From: Sandaracinaceae bacterium
GTDB taxonomy: Bacteria > Myxococcota_A > Polyangia > Polyangiales > Sandaracinaceae
DNA length: 18,161 nt
NCBI GenBank assembly: GCA_025056955.1
Contig: JANWYL010000028.1
Coordinates: forward strand, 1 to 18,161
Direction of reading: 5' to 3'
Below the pieces are notes generated by a model. The model was not told where the DNA came from, ran no database searches, and saw only the letters and a list, made by a program, of their open reading frames with translations. The position numbers and the translations under genes are program-made. Below are positions 7,098-14,281 of this stretch, piece by piece; the first letter of the stretch is position 1, and each line of letters opens with the position of its first letter.

Positions 7098-8738
7098 TTA
7101 GGTGTTGAAGGAGTCGAGCGCCGGCTTGGGGGAGTGGGTGTGGCGGCGATAGATTGTCTTTGCCAAGTGGCTTGCCTCTCGGATGTGTCGCACGCAAAGG
7201 AGGGCGAGAGCGCCTGATGGAATCAAAGCGAGGGAAGGGCTAGGGGGCCATGTGATCAAGCCAGCAAGACCGAATGAAAGTGATGGGAGGAAACGCAAGA
7301 TCAGGGAAAGAGGGGGAGATGAACTCAGTCGGCCAAGGGCGAGCCCCCATGCAGCGCAGGCGATGCTGCTGAGCACAATAGCTGCTGCAATTCCAAGCCG
7401 CAGCGAGAGGTCACTTGCGATGCGCTGCAAGGTGTTTGTAACGAGGGCACCTCCGCGCAAAAGCATCTTCCCTCGCACACGGAACTGAGCGATGCGTTCG
7501 GCTGCGATGGGCGAGAGGGTTCCTTGTGCATCGGGAACAAGCAAGGCTCGAACAAGGCCCTTTTCAATGCGCGCAGCAAAGTCGGCAGGGTTGCCAGAAG
7601 CATCGACAAACTCAGGCGCATCAATCATTCCCCTTTCGGTGGCAATGTGAAGAGGACGAGCCCTTGCTCGCCCTTCCTGGATTCGCAAGTACCCTGTCCA
7701 GAGCCTTTCCGCCTCGCGGCGTTGGCTGGCACTCTCAAAAGGGGCATCCAAAAAAAGCACCTCAGCCAGGCCACGCTCCCCTTGCGAGCGTTGAGAGAAA
7801 GCGCCTGTGCCGATGAAAGCAAGCCCAAGAACCGTTAAAAAAATCACTTGCAAGAAAGCAGCGCCAACGGGAATAAGCCCAGCTCTTGCACTTTGCGTTT
7901 CAGAAATGCTCCCAAGGGGGCCATCGCTTCCAAGGGGAAAGGCAATCGGCCACGCTGCGTGGATGAGGGCAGAACCAAGAATCTCAGAGACCAATGCCCC
8001 AGAGAAAGCACCCATTGCCGCCGAGCCAGATGTGGCGTCTTCCAGAGAGTGAAGCAAAGCCGAAACAGTGCGCCCGAAGTCCACGCTGCAGCCCATGAGG
8101 GCAACTCCCAGGGCCAAAAGCCAGGCCAAAGCAGCCACCCACGGCATCCACTGCCAGGTGCGATAGGAAGCGGAAAAAATCATGCCAATGAGCGCGGCAA
8201 AAAGGAGAAGGTTGCTTCGGCTTTCTGGAAAAGCCGATTGAGCGATTTCTGCAAGTCCTTGGCCATGCAGAGCAAAGAGGCCGAAAGTCCCATTTGCGAT
8301 GAGCATAAGAGCTGCGCCGATGGCCATTACCCTGCTTGTGTTGCTTTTCTCAAGCCAGAGCCTCTTTGGCAAGTGCTGTGGTACCTCACCGCTCGCTTGC
8401 CCTGGCGGATTCGTTCGGGAGAGGAGAACCTCGACCATGCGCAAAGAGGCAATGCAAAGCGCAAAGCCCCAAAGCCATGGCATGGCTCCTGGCCCACCTA
8501 AGGCAATTGCCGTGGCCGCGCCCACCCAAGCACCAGCTCCCGAAGAAGCAGCTGTGATCACGATGAGCAGGCCCAGGGCTTTCGGAGGATCTCGAGGAGG
8601 GGTGCCGCGGCGACGCCAGAGCCAAGCAAGAGAGCGTAAAGGGTGAAAGCGCAAAGCCAGAAGTGCACTGGCTCCAGCAATTCCCAGGGCAAGCAGGGCC
8701 AGCAAGCCAACCAAGCGGACGATTTCACTTTCTTGCAT
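7098..8738 (-). CDS. Divergent AGCS-family (Na+:alanine symporter-like) membrane protein
   Basis: A polytopic membrane protein of 546 residues. The AGCS family (sodium or proton symport of alanine/glycine) is suggested by GAGAWVGAATAIALGGPGA, followed by an MPWLWGFAL segment, near residues 70-100. This closely parallels the family signature (GxGNIVG..AI..GGPGA.FWMW). A later GAFSGALVSEILGSALIHAA segment corresponds to the family's loop before TM7. Deviations are clear: the FWMW is PWLW, and a hydrophilic stretch of about 110 residues (from about residue 325, SQRSQGERGLAEVLFLD..., to about 440) separates the early helices from the last three or so. ATG 8738 is used; GTG 8741 has slightly better spacing to AAGG and is possible. 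The gene ends at 7098, directly adjacent to the lipoprotein's stop. A decayed gene ends 12 bases upstream, so the two were probably once an operon. Substrate unknown. Confidence 0.62.
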   Translation of the reverse strand: MQESEIVRLVGLLALLALGIAGASALLALRFHPLRSLAWLWRRRGTPPRDPPKALGLLIVITAASSGAGAWVGAATAIALGGPGAMPWLWGFALCIASLRMVEVLLSRTNPPGQASGEVPQHLPKRLWLEKSNTSRVMAIGAALMLIANGTFGLFALHGQGLAEIAQSAFPESRSNLLLFAALIGMIFSASYRTWQWMPWVAALAWLLALGVALMGCSVDFGRTVSALLHSLEDATSGSAAMGAFSGALVSEILGSALIHAAWPIAFPLGSDGPLGSISETQSARAGLIPVGAAFLQVIFLTVLGLAFIGTGAFSQRSQGERGLAEVLFLDAPFESASQRREAERLWTGYLRIQEGRARARPLHIATERGMIDAPEFVDASGNPADFAARIEKGLVRALLVPDAQGTLSPIAAERIAQFRVRGKMLLRGGALVTNTLQRIASDLSLRLGIAAAIVLSSIACAAWGLALGRLSSSPPLSLILRFLPSLSFGLAGLITWPPSPSLALIPSGALALLCVRHIREASHLAKTIYRRHTHSPKPALDSFNT

Positions 8739-8750
8739 CACAGCCAAGCC

Positions 8751-9680
8751 TTATAGCGCGAAGCGGGGAGGATCGGGCCCAGAATTTCGTTGAAGCTTCA
8801 GCAAGAGAGGGAAGCGGGGAATAGGAGCTTGCTCCTTTGGCTTCTTGGAGAGGAGGATCCCGTAACCAAGGGCCACGAGTGTTCAAAGCGAGCAACGCCA
8901 AGCACAGAAATTTGCGACTTCAAGTGTTTTGAGTGAGCGCTAAGGGCAAGTTCCCAGTAGAAAAATGGCAAAGCCGATCGCTTCCGCCATTTCCCCGACA
9001 AGCAGTTACAAATCAGCTCCCACGGCAAGCCCACCAATCCAAGGGAGCGAGAAAGCCATGGGAACACCGCAACTCCAATAGAAGGAGGCCAAGCCTGATC
9101 CCCAAGGCTTCTTTGGATTGAGCTCATGTCATGGAACTTCTCTGATTGGGCTTTAACATTTACGAGCACAAAAATGGGCATGATCACAACAGCCGCCCAA
9201 TGGCGGGATGCGTGAATCAGCCTGCCTAGAGGAGGATTGCCCCATTTTGTCATCTGCTCATCAACTTCACCAACCAAGGCTTGAGCACGCGGCGCGGGCT
9301 CTTCTCAAAAATGCTCTCATGCAAAACGGTAACGGGGGTGAAAAGATCCATAGCTCCCTTGCGATGGTTGGGTGAAACCTGCGGCATAAACCCCTTTGTG
9401 TAAGGCCGGAAAAATAGGCCCATGGGGAATTTTTCGCAAACAACAATCGAAGCACCCTGACCCCACCCAGAAGCAGTGTGCCCCATTTGATGCCGCACGA
9501 GTGGAAATCATCACAATTCCATGAAGCATCATCGGTTGCCATTGGCACCTCCTTTTCCCCTGGACTTGTGGTTGCTCGAAGACGAAGGAGGCCAGGAAAA
9601 TGCCAATCGGAAGGACAACCTCTGGTCCACCGTGCTCGGCCTTGGGTCCTTCGCCAAAACGGCTCTAAAGTGGAGCGCAA
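8751..9680 (-). pseudogene. Eroded minus-strand gene, probably membrane protein, with in-frame stops
   Basis: This stretch lacks any credible intact gene but carries protein-like remnants on the minus strand. In one frame ending at TAA 8751-8753, hydrophobic segments (PMAFSLPWIGGLAVGADL, EMAEAIGFAIFLLG, TLVALGYGILL) and a charged tail (SKKPKEQAPIPRFPLLLKL) are interrupted by stops at 9006-9008 (TAA), 8940-8942 (TAG) and 8883-8885 (TGA). Farther upstream, protein-like pieces occur in other frames, for example KGAMDLFTPVTVLHESIFEK and RRVLKPWLVKLMSR (stop near 9250) and EVVLPIGIFLASFVFEQPQV, implying frameshifts. The remnant ends 12 bases before the AGCS-like gene on the same strand, as expected for a former operon partner. 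The original family is not recognised and the 5' boundary is uncertain. The rest of the gap, 9681-9811, shows nothing I can support. Confidence 0.5.
9547..9554 (-). promoter_or_regulatory. Consensus-like Shine-Dalgarno inside the eroded region
   Basis: On the minus strand AAGGAGGT lies four bases before ATG 9542-9540. It would start a 91-codon frame (MATDDASWNCDDFHS..., to 9267) whose sequence does not look protein-like beyond the first 20-30 residues. It may be the relic start of the eroded gene, a relic start of a second gene, or a small real gene. Confidence 0.35.
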
Positions 9681-9820
9681 TCAGGTAGCCCCTGCCAAAA
9701 TGGCAAGCGTGGAACTGGCGTGTGGTTGATGGTGTTGTTTGGGTTGGTCGGTGACGTTCTTCAAAATAACACTCGGCTTTTTTAGCACCCTCGATTATCA
9801 TCAACCCAGGGTTGGTGCAG

Positions 9821-10771
9821 ATGGTGGCGCAGAGGATAGAGGCCCTCAGGCGGCTTTTAAGAGAGGGTGGCTCTGGAGGCCAAGCCAAAGTCGATGCGAT
9901 TTCAGCATTGGCCCATCACACGGTATGGGTTGCAAAACACGGAGGTGGTGCCTATCGCCTGCTGACAAACCGGGATGGGCTTCGTGCCCTCCCCGTTTTT
10001 ACAACCAGGGAGGCGATGGAAGAGGCTGCTTTCCGACTGGGTTGGATCGAGCCAGATGGCCGCTTAGGCCTTCACGAGGAGATCGGTGCGCGGGCTGCCT
10101 TTCGTTACGTGCTAGAGGCAAAGATAGATGCTTTGCTTATCGATTTTGGAAGCGAGCACGCGTTGGATATTTTTAGGGAAGACCTTGATGAATTTTTAAA
10201 GCCATACCAGAAGTCAAGCACAGGCAGCTGGGCTGTGTTGCCAAGCGTGACGCGCGAGCGGCGCAAGAGCAGCTTTGAGCAGCTTGAAATCGTGCAAGCG
10301 GCGGCGCAAGAAAGAGAGGCCACAGGCGTTGCTTCACCAGTTGTTTCCAACCCCCATGGAATTGGTGGTGAGAGAGGAGAGCCCCTGGCGCAGGGGCAAG
10401 CGCTTCAAGAGGCCCCTTCTCAGGTTTCAGGGGGTACTGCTTCCGGCCATCATGGAGAGAAACAAGCGATTCCCTCCCAACCCATCGTTGGCCGTGTCGC
10501 TGCTCCCACCCTTCAGCCAGAAGACGCAATTTTCGAATGCCTTAGGGGCATTTTCCGAAATTACCCTGAGGTGGAATGGGCGTGTTGGGGCACATGGCAG
10601 GGGCAAGTGGCCGTTGGCCTACGCGTGGACGAGCGCATGCGGGCCCGTATCGGTGAATTGGCAGCCAAAATCCACGAGGCGGTGCAAGCCCATACCGTGC
10701 TTCTTGACGAACCGGCTGCATTTCGTGCGGCCAAGGCCGAAGCAATTGTGTTTTATCCTTGGCGACGTTGA
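9821..10771 (+). CDS. SseB-like protein
   Basis: A 316-residue soluble protein without a signal peptide. The N-terminal part (about 5-125) resembles the SseB N-terminal domain (TVWVAKHGGGAYRLLTNRDG, LPVFTTREAMEEAAFRLGW, KIDALLIDFG). The C-terminal part (about 232-316) resembles the SseB C-terminal domain (ECLRGIFRNYPEVEWACWG..., QVAVGLRVDERMRARIGELA). The two are joined by a low-complexity Gln/Ser/Gly/Pro-rich linker of about 90 residues. In enterobacteria SseB is named for serine-sensitivity phenotypes; its biochemical role is not established, so no function is assigned. The ATG is the conservative choice; GTG 9815 and TTG 9812 are in frame just upstream and nearer to an AGGG. It precedes the 2-oxoacid dehydrogenase genes by 56 bases and may share their transcript. 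Confidence 0.65.
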   Translation: MVAQRIEALRRLLREGGSGGQAKVDAISALAHHTVWVAKHGGGAYRLLTNRDGLRALPVFTTREAMEEAAFRLGWIEPDGRLGLHEEIGARAAFRYVLEAKIDALLIDFGSEHALDIFREDLDEFLKPYQKSSTGSWAVLPSVTRERRKSSFEQLEIVQAAAQEREATGVASPVVSNPHGIGGERGEPLAQGQALQEAPSQVSGGTASGHHGEKQAIPSQPIVGRVAAPTLQPEDAIFECLRGIFRNYPEVEWACWGTWQGQVAVGLRVDERMRARIGELAAKIHEAVQAHTVLLDEPAAFRAAKAEAIVFYPWRR

Positions 10772-10827
10772 GATGGGCCCTTGGTTGCCAGCGTGGACAA
10801 GCGGCTGAGGCATGGTAGGAAGGCGCC

Positions 10828-11688
10828 ATGCTCGACCCAATCGTCGTTTTGGAGCATGCACTGCGGGCCCGATTGCTTGAAGAGCGCCTTTCTCTTCTCG
10901 CCCGTGCTCGCCACATTGGGCATGTGCCAAGCGCTCAGAAGGCTGAGCTTGTGCTTGTGGCGGCCGCTTTGGCCCTTGAGCCGAGCGATTGGATTGCTCC
11001 AAGCCACAGAGATTGGGCCTGTGCTCTTTTTCGCGGCTTATCCCTTGATGCCTTCTTTCGCCAGGCCTTGGGGCGAGCAGGAGACCCTACCCTCGGAAAT
11101 GCCTCCCTTGGCGGGATTTCTGCCCGGGCCTTGCGCATCCTTTCTCCTTCTTTACCTTCTCCAGCTCACCTTGTTCACGCTTGTGGGCTGGCCTGGGCCG
11201 CTCGCCTGCGTGGCCAGCGGGAAGTGGTTTTGGCTTTTACTTCTGAAAGCGGCGTGGAGAGCGGCGATTTTCATAGCGCTCTCAACTTTTCAGGGATTCA
11301 TCGCTTACCAGTGGTTTTTGTGGTCAAAAACTTGGGCGTTGAATTACCTCGGCCCCCTGTTCCGATCCGCGAAAAGGGGATTGCTTATGGCATTGAGGGG
11401 CAAAGTTGCCCAAACGAACCAGAGGCGATCCATAGGGTCGTGGCTTCTTCGTGTGAGAGGGCCAGGGAAGGTGAAGGCCCCTTCCTCATCGAAGTGGAGC
11501 TCTCACCAAAGGTTGATCCCCTCCGCGCATTTGAGCAATCGCTGATCAACCGTGGCCTTATCAGCGCCGAATCCCTTTTCGCCTTGCGCCGCAACCTCCT
11601 TGCGGACATTTCATCTGCCTACCAGAGTGCGCTCGAAGCACTGCCGCTGAGCCAAGGCTCGATCGGTGCAGAGCCTTACGCCCTCTAG
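10828..11688 (+). CDS. E1-alpha-like subunit of branched-chain 2-oxoacid dehydrogenase, catalytically degenerate
   Basis: The 286-residue product aligns along its length with thiamine-diphosphate-dependent E1-alpha subunits (LARARHIG, DWIAPSHRDWACALFRGLSLD, SGDFHSALNF, LPVVFV, EGEGPFLIEV, DPLRAF...LINRGL) but is shorter than the usual 320-400. Several functional parts are altered. The GDG/GEG metal-binding motif reads SES (139-141). Glu140 could still be a ligand, since human BCKDH E1-alpha has GEG, but both glycines are gone. The following NN motif reads NL (168-169), losing the metal-binding Asn. The loop normally between LIE and DP, which carries YRxGxHxxSDD and the catalytic His, is absent (Glu222 to Asp230). 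The GEEA/GQEA motif reads AQKA. The reading frame is intact with a good AGGAAGG ribosome site four bases before ATG 10828. It lies directly upstream of normal-looking E1-beta and E2. Pseudoenzyme or early decay cannot be told apart here. Confidence 0.85.
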   Translation: MLDPIVVLEHALRARLLEERLSLLARARHIGHVPSAQKAELVLVAAALALEPSDWIAPSHRDWACALFRGLSLDAFFRQALGRAGDPTLGNASLGGISARALRILSPSLPSPAHLVHACGLAWAARLRGQREVVLAFTSESGVESGDFHSALNFSGIHRLPVVFVVKNLGVELPRPPVPIREKGIAYGIEGQSCPNEPEAIHRVVASSCERAREGEGPFLIEVELSPKVDPLRAFEQSLINRGLISAESLFALRRNLLADISSAYQSALEALPLSQGSIGAEPYAL

Positions 11689-11715
11689 CACCGGAAGGCG
11701 GATTCTCTTGAATGT

Positions 11716-11724
11716 GGAGAGGTG
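11716..11724 (+). promoter_or_regulatory. Ribosome binding site deciding the E1-beta start
   Basis: GGAGAGGTG lies five bases before ATG 11730. An in-frame ATG at 11712 would place this site inside the coding region, so 11730 is chosen. Confidence 0.6.
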
Positions 11725-11729
11725 TCTCG

Positions 11730-12704
11730 ATGACCCAGAAAAACATGGTGAAAGCCCTAAATGAGGCCCTTTACCAAGAAATGGCCCGTGATGACCGGGT
11801 GGTGATCCTTGGAGAAGATGTGGGTAAAATTGGAGGAGTCTTTAGGGTGACAGAGGGGCTCCTTGAAGCTTATGGGGAGGCAAGGGTGATTGACACCCCC
11901 CTTGACGAGGGTGGAATTGTTGGAGTTGCAATTGGCATGGCTGTTTACGGCCTTCGACCTGTTGCTGAAATTCAATTTGCGGACTTCATCTACCCTGCCT
12001 TTGATCAAATTGTCAACGAAGCAGCAAAGTACCGCTACCGCTCTGGTGGCGAATACACCTGCCCTCTTGTGATACGTGCCCCCGTGGGCGGAGGAATCAA
12101 GGGTGGGTTGTATCACTCGCAATCACCAGAAGCCTATTTCGTACACACACCAGGCCTAAAAGTGGTGTGCCCATCGAACCCCTATGATGCCAAAGGCCTG
12201 TTGATCGCAGCCATCCGCGACGATGACCCTGTCATTTTCTTTGAACCAAAGAGGGTGTATCGCGCAGTGAAGATGGATGTACCAGACGAGCCCTATGAAA
12301 TTCCATTGGGTAAGGCCAGAATTGTGCGCGAAGGTGAGCACATCACCATTGTGACATGGGGGGCCATGGTGTACGAGGCCATCGCTGCAGCAGAGGAGGT
12401 GAGCCGGGAGGGTATCTCGGTTGAAATCATCGATCCGCGAACCCTTTGGCCCATCGACATTGAAACGATTGTGCGCTCGGTACAAAAGACGGGTCGCATT
12501 GTGGTTGTGCATGAAGCCCCCCGCACTTGTGGGCTCGGTGCCGAGATCCTCCAGCTGGTTACTGAACGCGCTTTTTTGCACCTTCAAGCTCCCCCTGTGC
12601 GCGTTACGGGTTGGGATACACCCTTCCCATACACCCTTGAGAATGAAAACCTTCCGTTGGCACACCGCATTGTGCCGGCTTTGATCGCTACTGCAAAGTA
12701 CTGA
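11730..12704 (+). CDS. bkdA2: Branched-chain 2-oxoacid dehydrogenase E1-beta subunit
   Basis: Beta subunit (324 residues, normal length) of the heterotetrameric thiamine-diphosphate-dependent E1 that decarboxylates branched-chain 2-oxoacids and transfers the acyl group to E2 lipoate. Diagnostic stretches are ILGEDVGKIGGVFRVTEGL, DTPLDEGGIVG with the thiamine-contacting Glu60, QFADFIYPAFDQIVNEAAK, GGLYHSQSPEAYFVHTPGLKVV, PVIFFEPKRVYRA and VTGWDTPFPYTLE. LYHSQSPEA, FFEPKRVYRA and GxDTPFP favour the branched-chain (BCKDH) type over pyruvate dehydrogenase. In Myxococcus xanthus the equivalent esg locus makes precursors of iso-branched fatty acids and the E-signal, so a similar role is plausible but inferred. 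All motifs look intact, but active E1 needs the alpha subunit's thiamine motif, which is degraded in the gene upstream. Confidence 0.93.
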   Translation: MTQKNMVKALNEALYQEMARDDRVVILGEDVGKIGGVFRVTEGLLEAYGEARVIDTPLDEGGIVGVAIGMAVYGLRPVAEIQFADFIYPAFDQIVNEAAKYRYRSGGEYTCPLVIRAPVGGGIKGGLYHSQSPEAYFVHTPGLKVVCPSNPYDAKGLLIAAIRDDDPVIFFEPKRVYRAVKMDVPDEPYEIPLGKARIVREGEHITIVTWGAMVYEAIAAAEEVSREGISVEIIDPRTLWPIDIETIVRSVQKTGRIVVVHEAPRTCGLGAEILQLVTERAFLHLQAPPVRVTGWDTPFPYTLENENLPLAHRIVPALIATAKY

Positions 12705-12724
12705 GCGGAGAGGTGATAATACCT

Positions 12725-12730
12725 AAGGAG
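12725..12730 (+). promoter_or_regulatory. Ribosome binding site deciding the E2 start
   Basis: AAGGAG lies eight bases before ATG 12739. It argues against the in-frame GTG at 12730, which overlaps it. Confidence 0.6.
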
Positions 12731-12738
12731 TGGTTGAT

Positions 12739-14193
12739 ATGGCACGCTTCGAGTTTAAGCTCCCAGACATTGGAGAAGGTGTGGCAGAGGGTGAAGTGGT
12801 TGCCTGGCATGTTCAACCAGGTGATGAGGTCCATGAAGATCAACCGATGGTCGACATCATGACAGACAAAGCCACGGTAACCATCGGTGCACCCAAAAAA
12901 GGGAGGGTGATCGAAACCAGGGGGAAGCCAGGGGACATTTTACCCGTTGGCACGCTTCTCGTCGTGCTCGAAGTTGAAGAAGGCGAGCGTTCATTTCCAC
13001 GATCAAGCGCTTCGCCCTCATCTCAAGTTTTGGCTTCGCCTCCTGAAGCTTCACCTCCACCTTCAGAAAAACCTCGCGAGCTTGCTGCAAGTGCTGTTGG
13101 CGAAATTCGAGAAGAACTCCCAGGAACGGCTCATTTTTCTGCTTTTTCTGCTTCGCAACCCTCTTCTCCTGCGATTTACTGGAACGAAAGGCCTTTGGCC
13201 ACACCTGCCGTGCGCCGCTTGGCCCGTGAACTCGGAGTGGATTTGCGTCGTGTGGTTCCAAGCGGCGAAGGGGGCCGCATCACAACCACAGATATTCAAC
13301 GCCACGTCCAGGCAAAAAATGCGGGTGTGACTTCATTGCCTCCTCAGTTCAACCAAGTAACCTCTGAAACAACATCCACTTCACCTTCTTCTTCCCAATC
13401 ATCTCCATCTCAACACCAAGTTTTGCCTTCTGCTCGTTTTTCTCTCACGCGGCAACCAATTGCGATTCAACCACCACCTGGGACACCGCCACACCTTGAG
13501 GAGAGGCGTCCTTTTGTAGGCATCCGGCGCAAGATTGCCGAACGCATGCAGCTTGCCAAGACCACAGCTGCTCATTTCACCTTTGTTGAAGAATGTGACG
13601 TCGGTGCCCTCAAGGCCTGGAGAGAGCGCCTCAAACCGAAAGCCGAAGCACGCGGGGTGAAATTGACCTACCTTCCATTTATTGTAAAGGCAGCCGTTTC
13701 AGCCCTCAAGGCACACCCAATCCTCAACTCTGCCCTTGATGAGAGCACAAACGAGCTTGTCATTCGGCACTACTACCACATCGGGATTGCCACTGCCACA
13801 GAGCAGGGCCTGATGGTGCCCGTCATTCGAGATGCCGATCGGAAAAGCTTGCTTGAGATTGCCAGCGAGATCGAACGCTTGGCCAAAGAGGCCCGTGCTG
13901 GCACCATTTCACCTTCCGATCTTGTGGGTTCAACCTTCACCATCACCAGCTTGGGTGAGAAGGGTGGGCTTTTAGCCACACCAGTTCTCAACTTCCCGGA
14001 GGTTGCCATCCTTGGTGTTCATCAGATCAAGCGCAGGCCGGTTGTGCGAGGTGATTCGATTGTGATTGGCGAGATCATGCTGTTGAGCCTCTCTTTCGAT
14101 CACCGAATTGTGGACGGCCACGTGGGGGCTGCCTTTGCTTACGACATCATCCGCCGCCTCGAAGACCCTGACTCCCTTGTGCTTGAACTTTAG
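12739..14193 (+). CDS. bkdB: Branched-chain 2-oxoacid dehydrogenase E2 (dihydrolipoyl acyltransferase)
   Basis: Core acyltransferase of the complex (484 residues). It accepts the acyl group from E1 on a swinging lipoyl-lysine and passes it to CoA. Domains: one lipoyl domain (1-80; KLPDIGEGVAEGEVV, lipoylated Lys44 in MTDKATV); a Ser/Pro-rich flexible linker; the peripheral subunit-binding domain (TPAVRRLARELGVDLRRVVP, GRITTTDIQRHV) that holds E1 and/or E3; a second Ser/Pro/Gln-rich linker; and the catalytic domain from about 255, ending in SFDHRIVDGHVGAAF with active-site His455 and Asp459. All expected motifs are present. It follows E1-beta by 34 bases. No dihydrolipoamide dehydrogenase (E3) gene follows, so E3 must come from elsewhere. 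The symbol assumes the branched-chain type shown by E1-beta. Confidence 0.93.
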   Translation: MARFEFKLPDIGEGVAEGEVVAWHVQPGDEVHEDQPMVDIMTDKATVTIGAPKKGRVIETRGKPGDILPVGTLLVVLEVEEGERSFPRSSASPSSQVLASPPEASPPPSEKPRELAASAVGEIREELPGTAHFSAFSASQPSSPAIYWNERPLATPAVRRLARELGVDLRRVVPSGEGGRITTTDIQRHVQAKNAGVTSLPPQFNQVTSETTSTSPSSSQSSPSQHQVLPSARFSLTRQPIAIQPPPGTPPHLEERRPFVGIRRKIAERMQLAKTTAAHFTFVEECDVGALKAWRERLKPKAEARGVKLTYLPFIVKAAVSALKAHPILNSALDESTNELVIRHYYHIGIATATEQGLMVPVIRDADRKSLLEIASEIERLAKEARAGTISPSDLVGSTFTITSLGEKGGLLATPVLNFPEVAILGVHQIKRRPVVRGDSIVIGEIMLLSLSFDHRIVDGHVGAAFAYDIIRRLEDPDSLVLEL

Positions 14194-14281
14194 CTCTTTC
14201 GAAGCGCTTCTTCTTGAATGCACGCAACCACGCAGCTTTTTACCACGCAACTTTCTGTGGCAATCCCCGAAAACCTGATCG

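Noticed and set aside
8798..9277. Minus-strand open frame of 159 codons as an intact gene
   Set aside because: The translation is not convincing as a whole protein. Better protein-like pieces occur in neighbouring frames with stops, which supports a decayed gene.
10781..11545. Plus-strand open frame of 254 codons overlapping the E1-alpha-like gene in another frame
   Set aside because: E1-alpha homology and the AGGAAGG ribosome site support the other frame. This one reads as an artificial hydrophobic translation.
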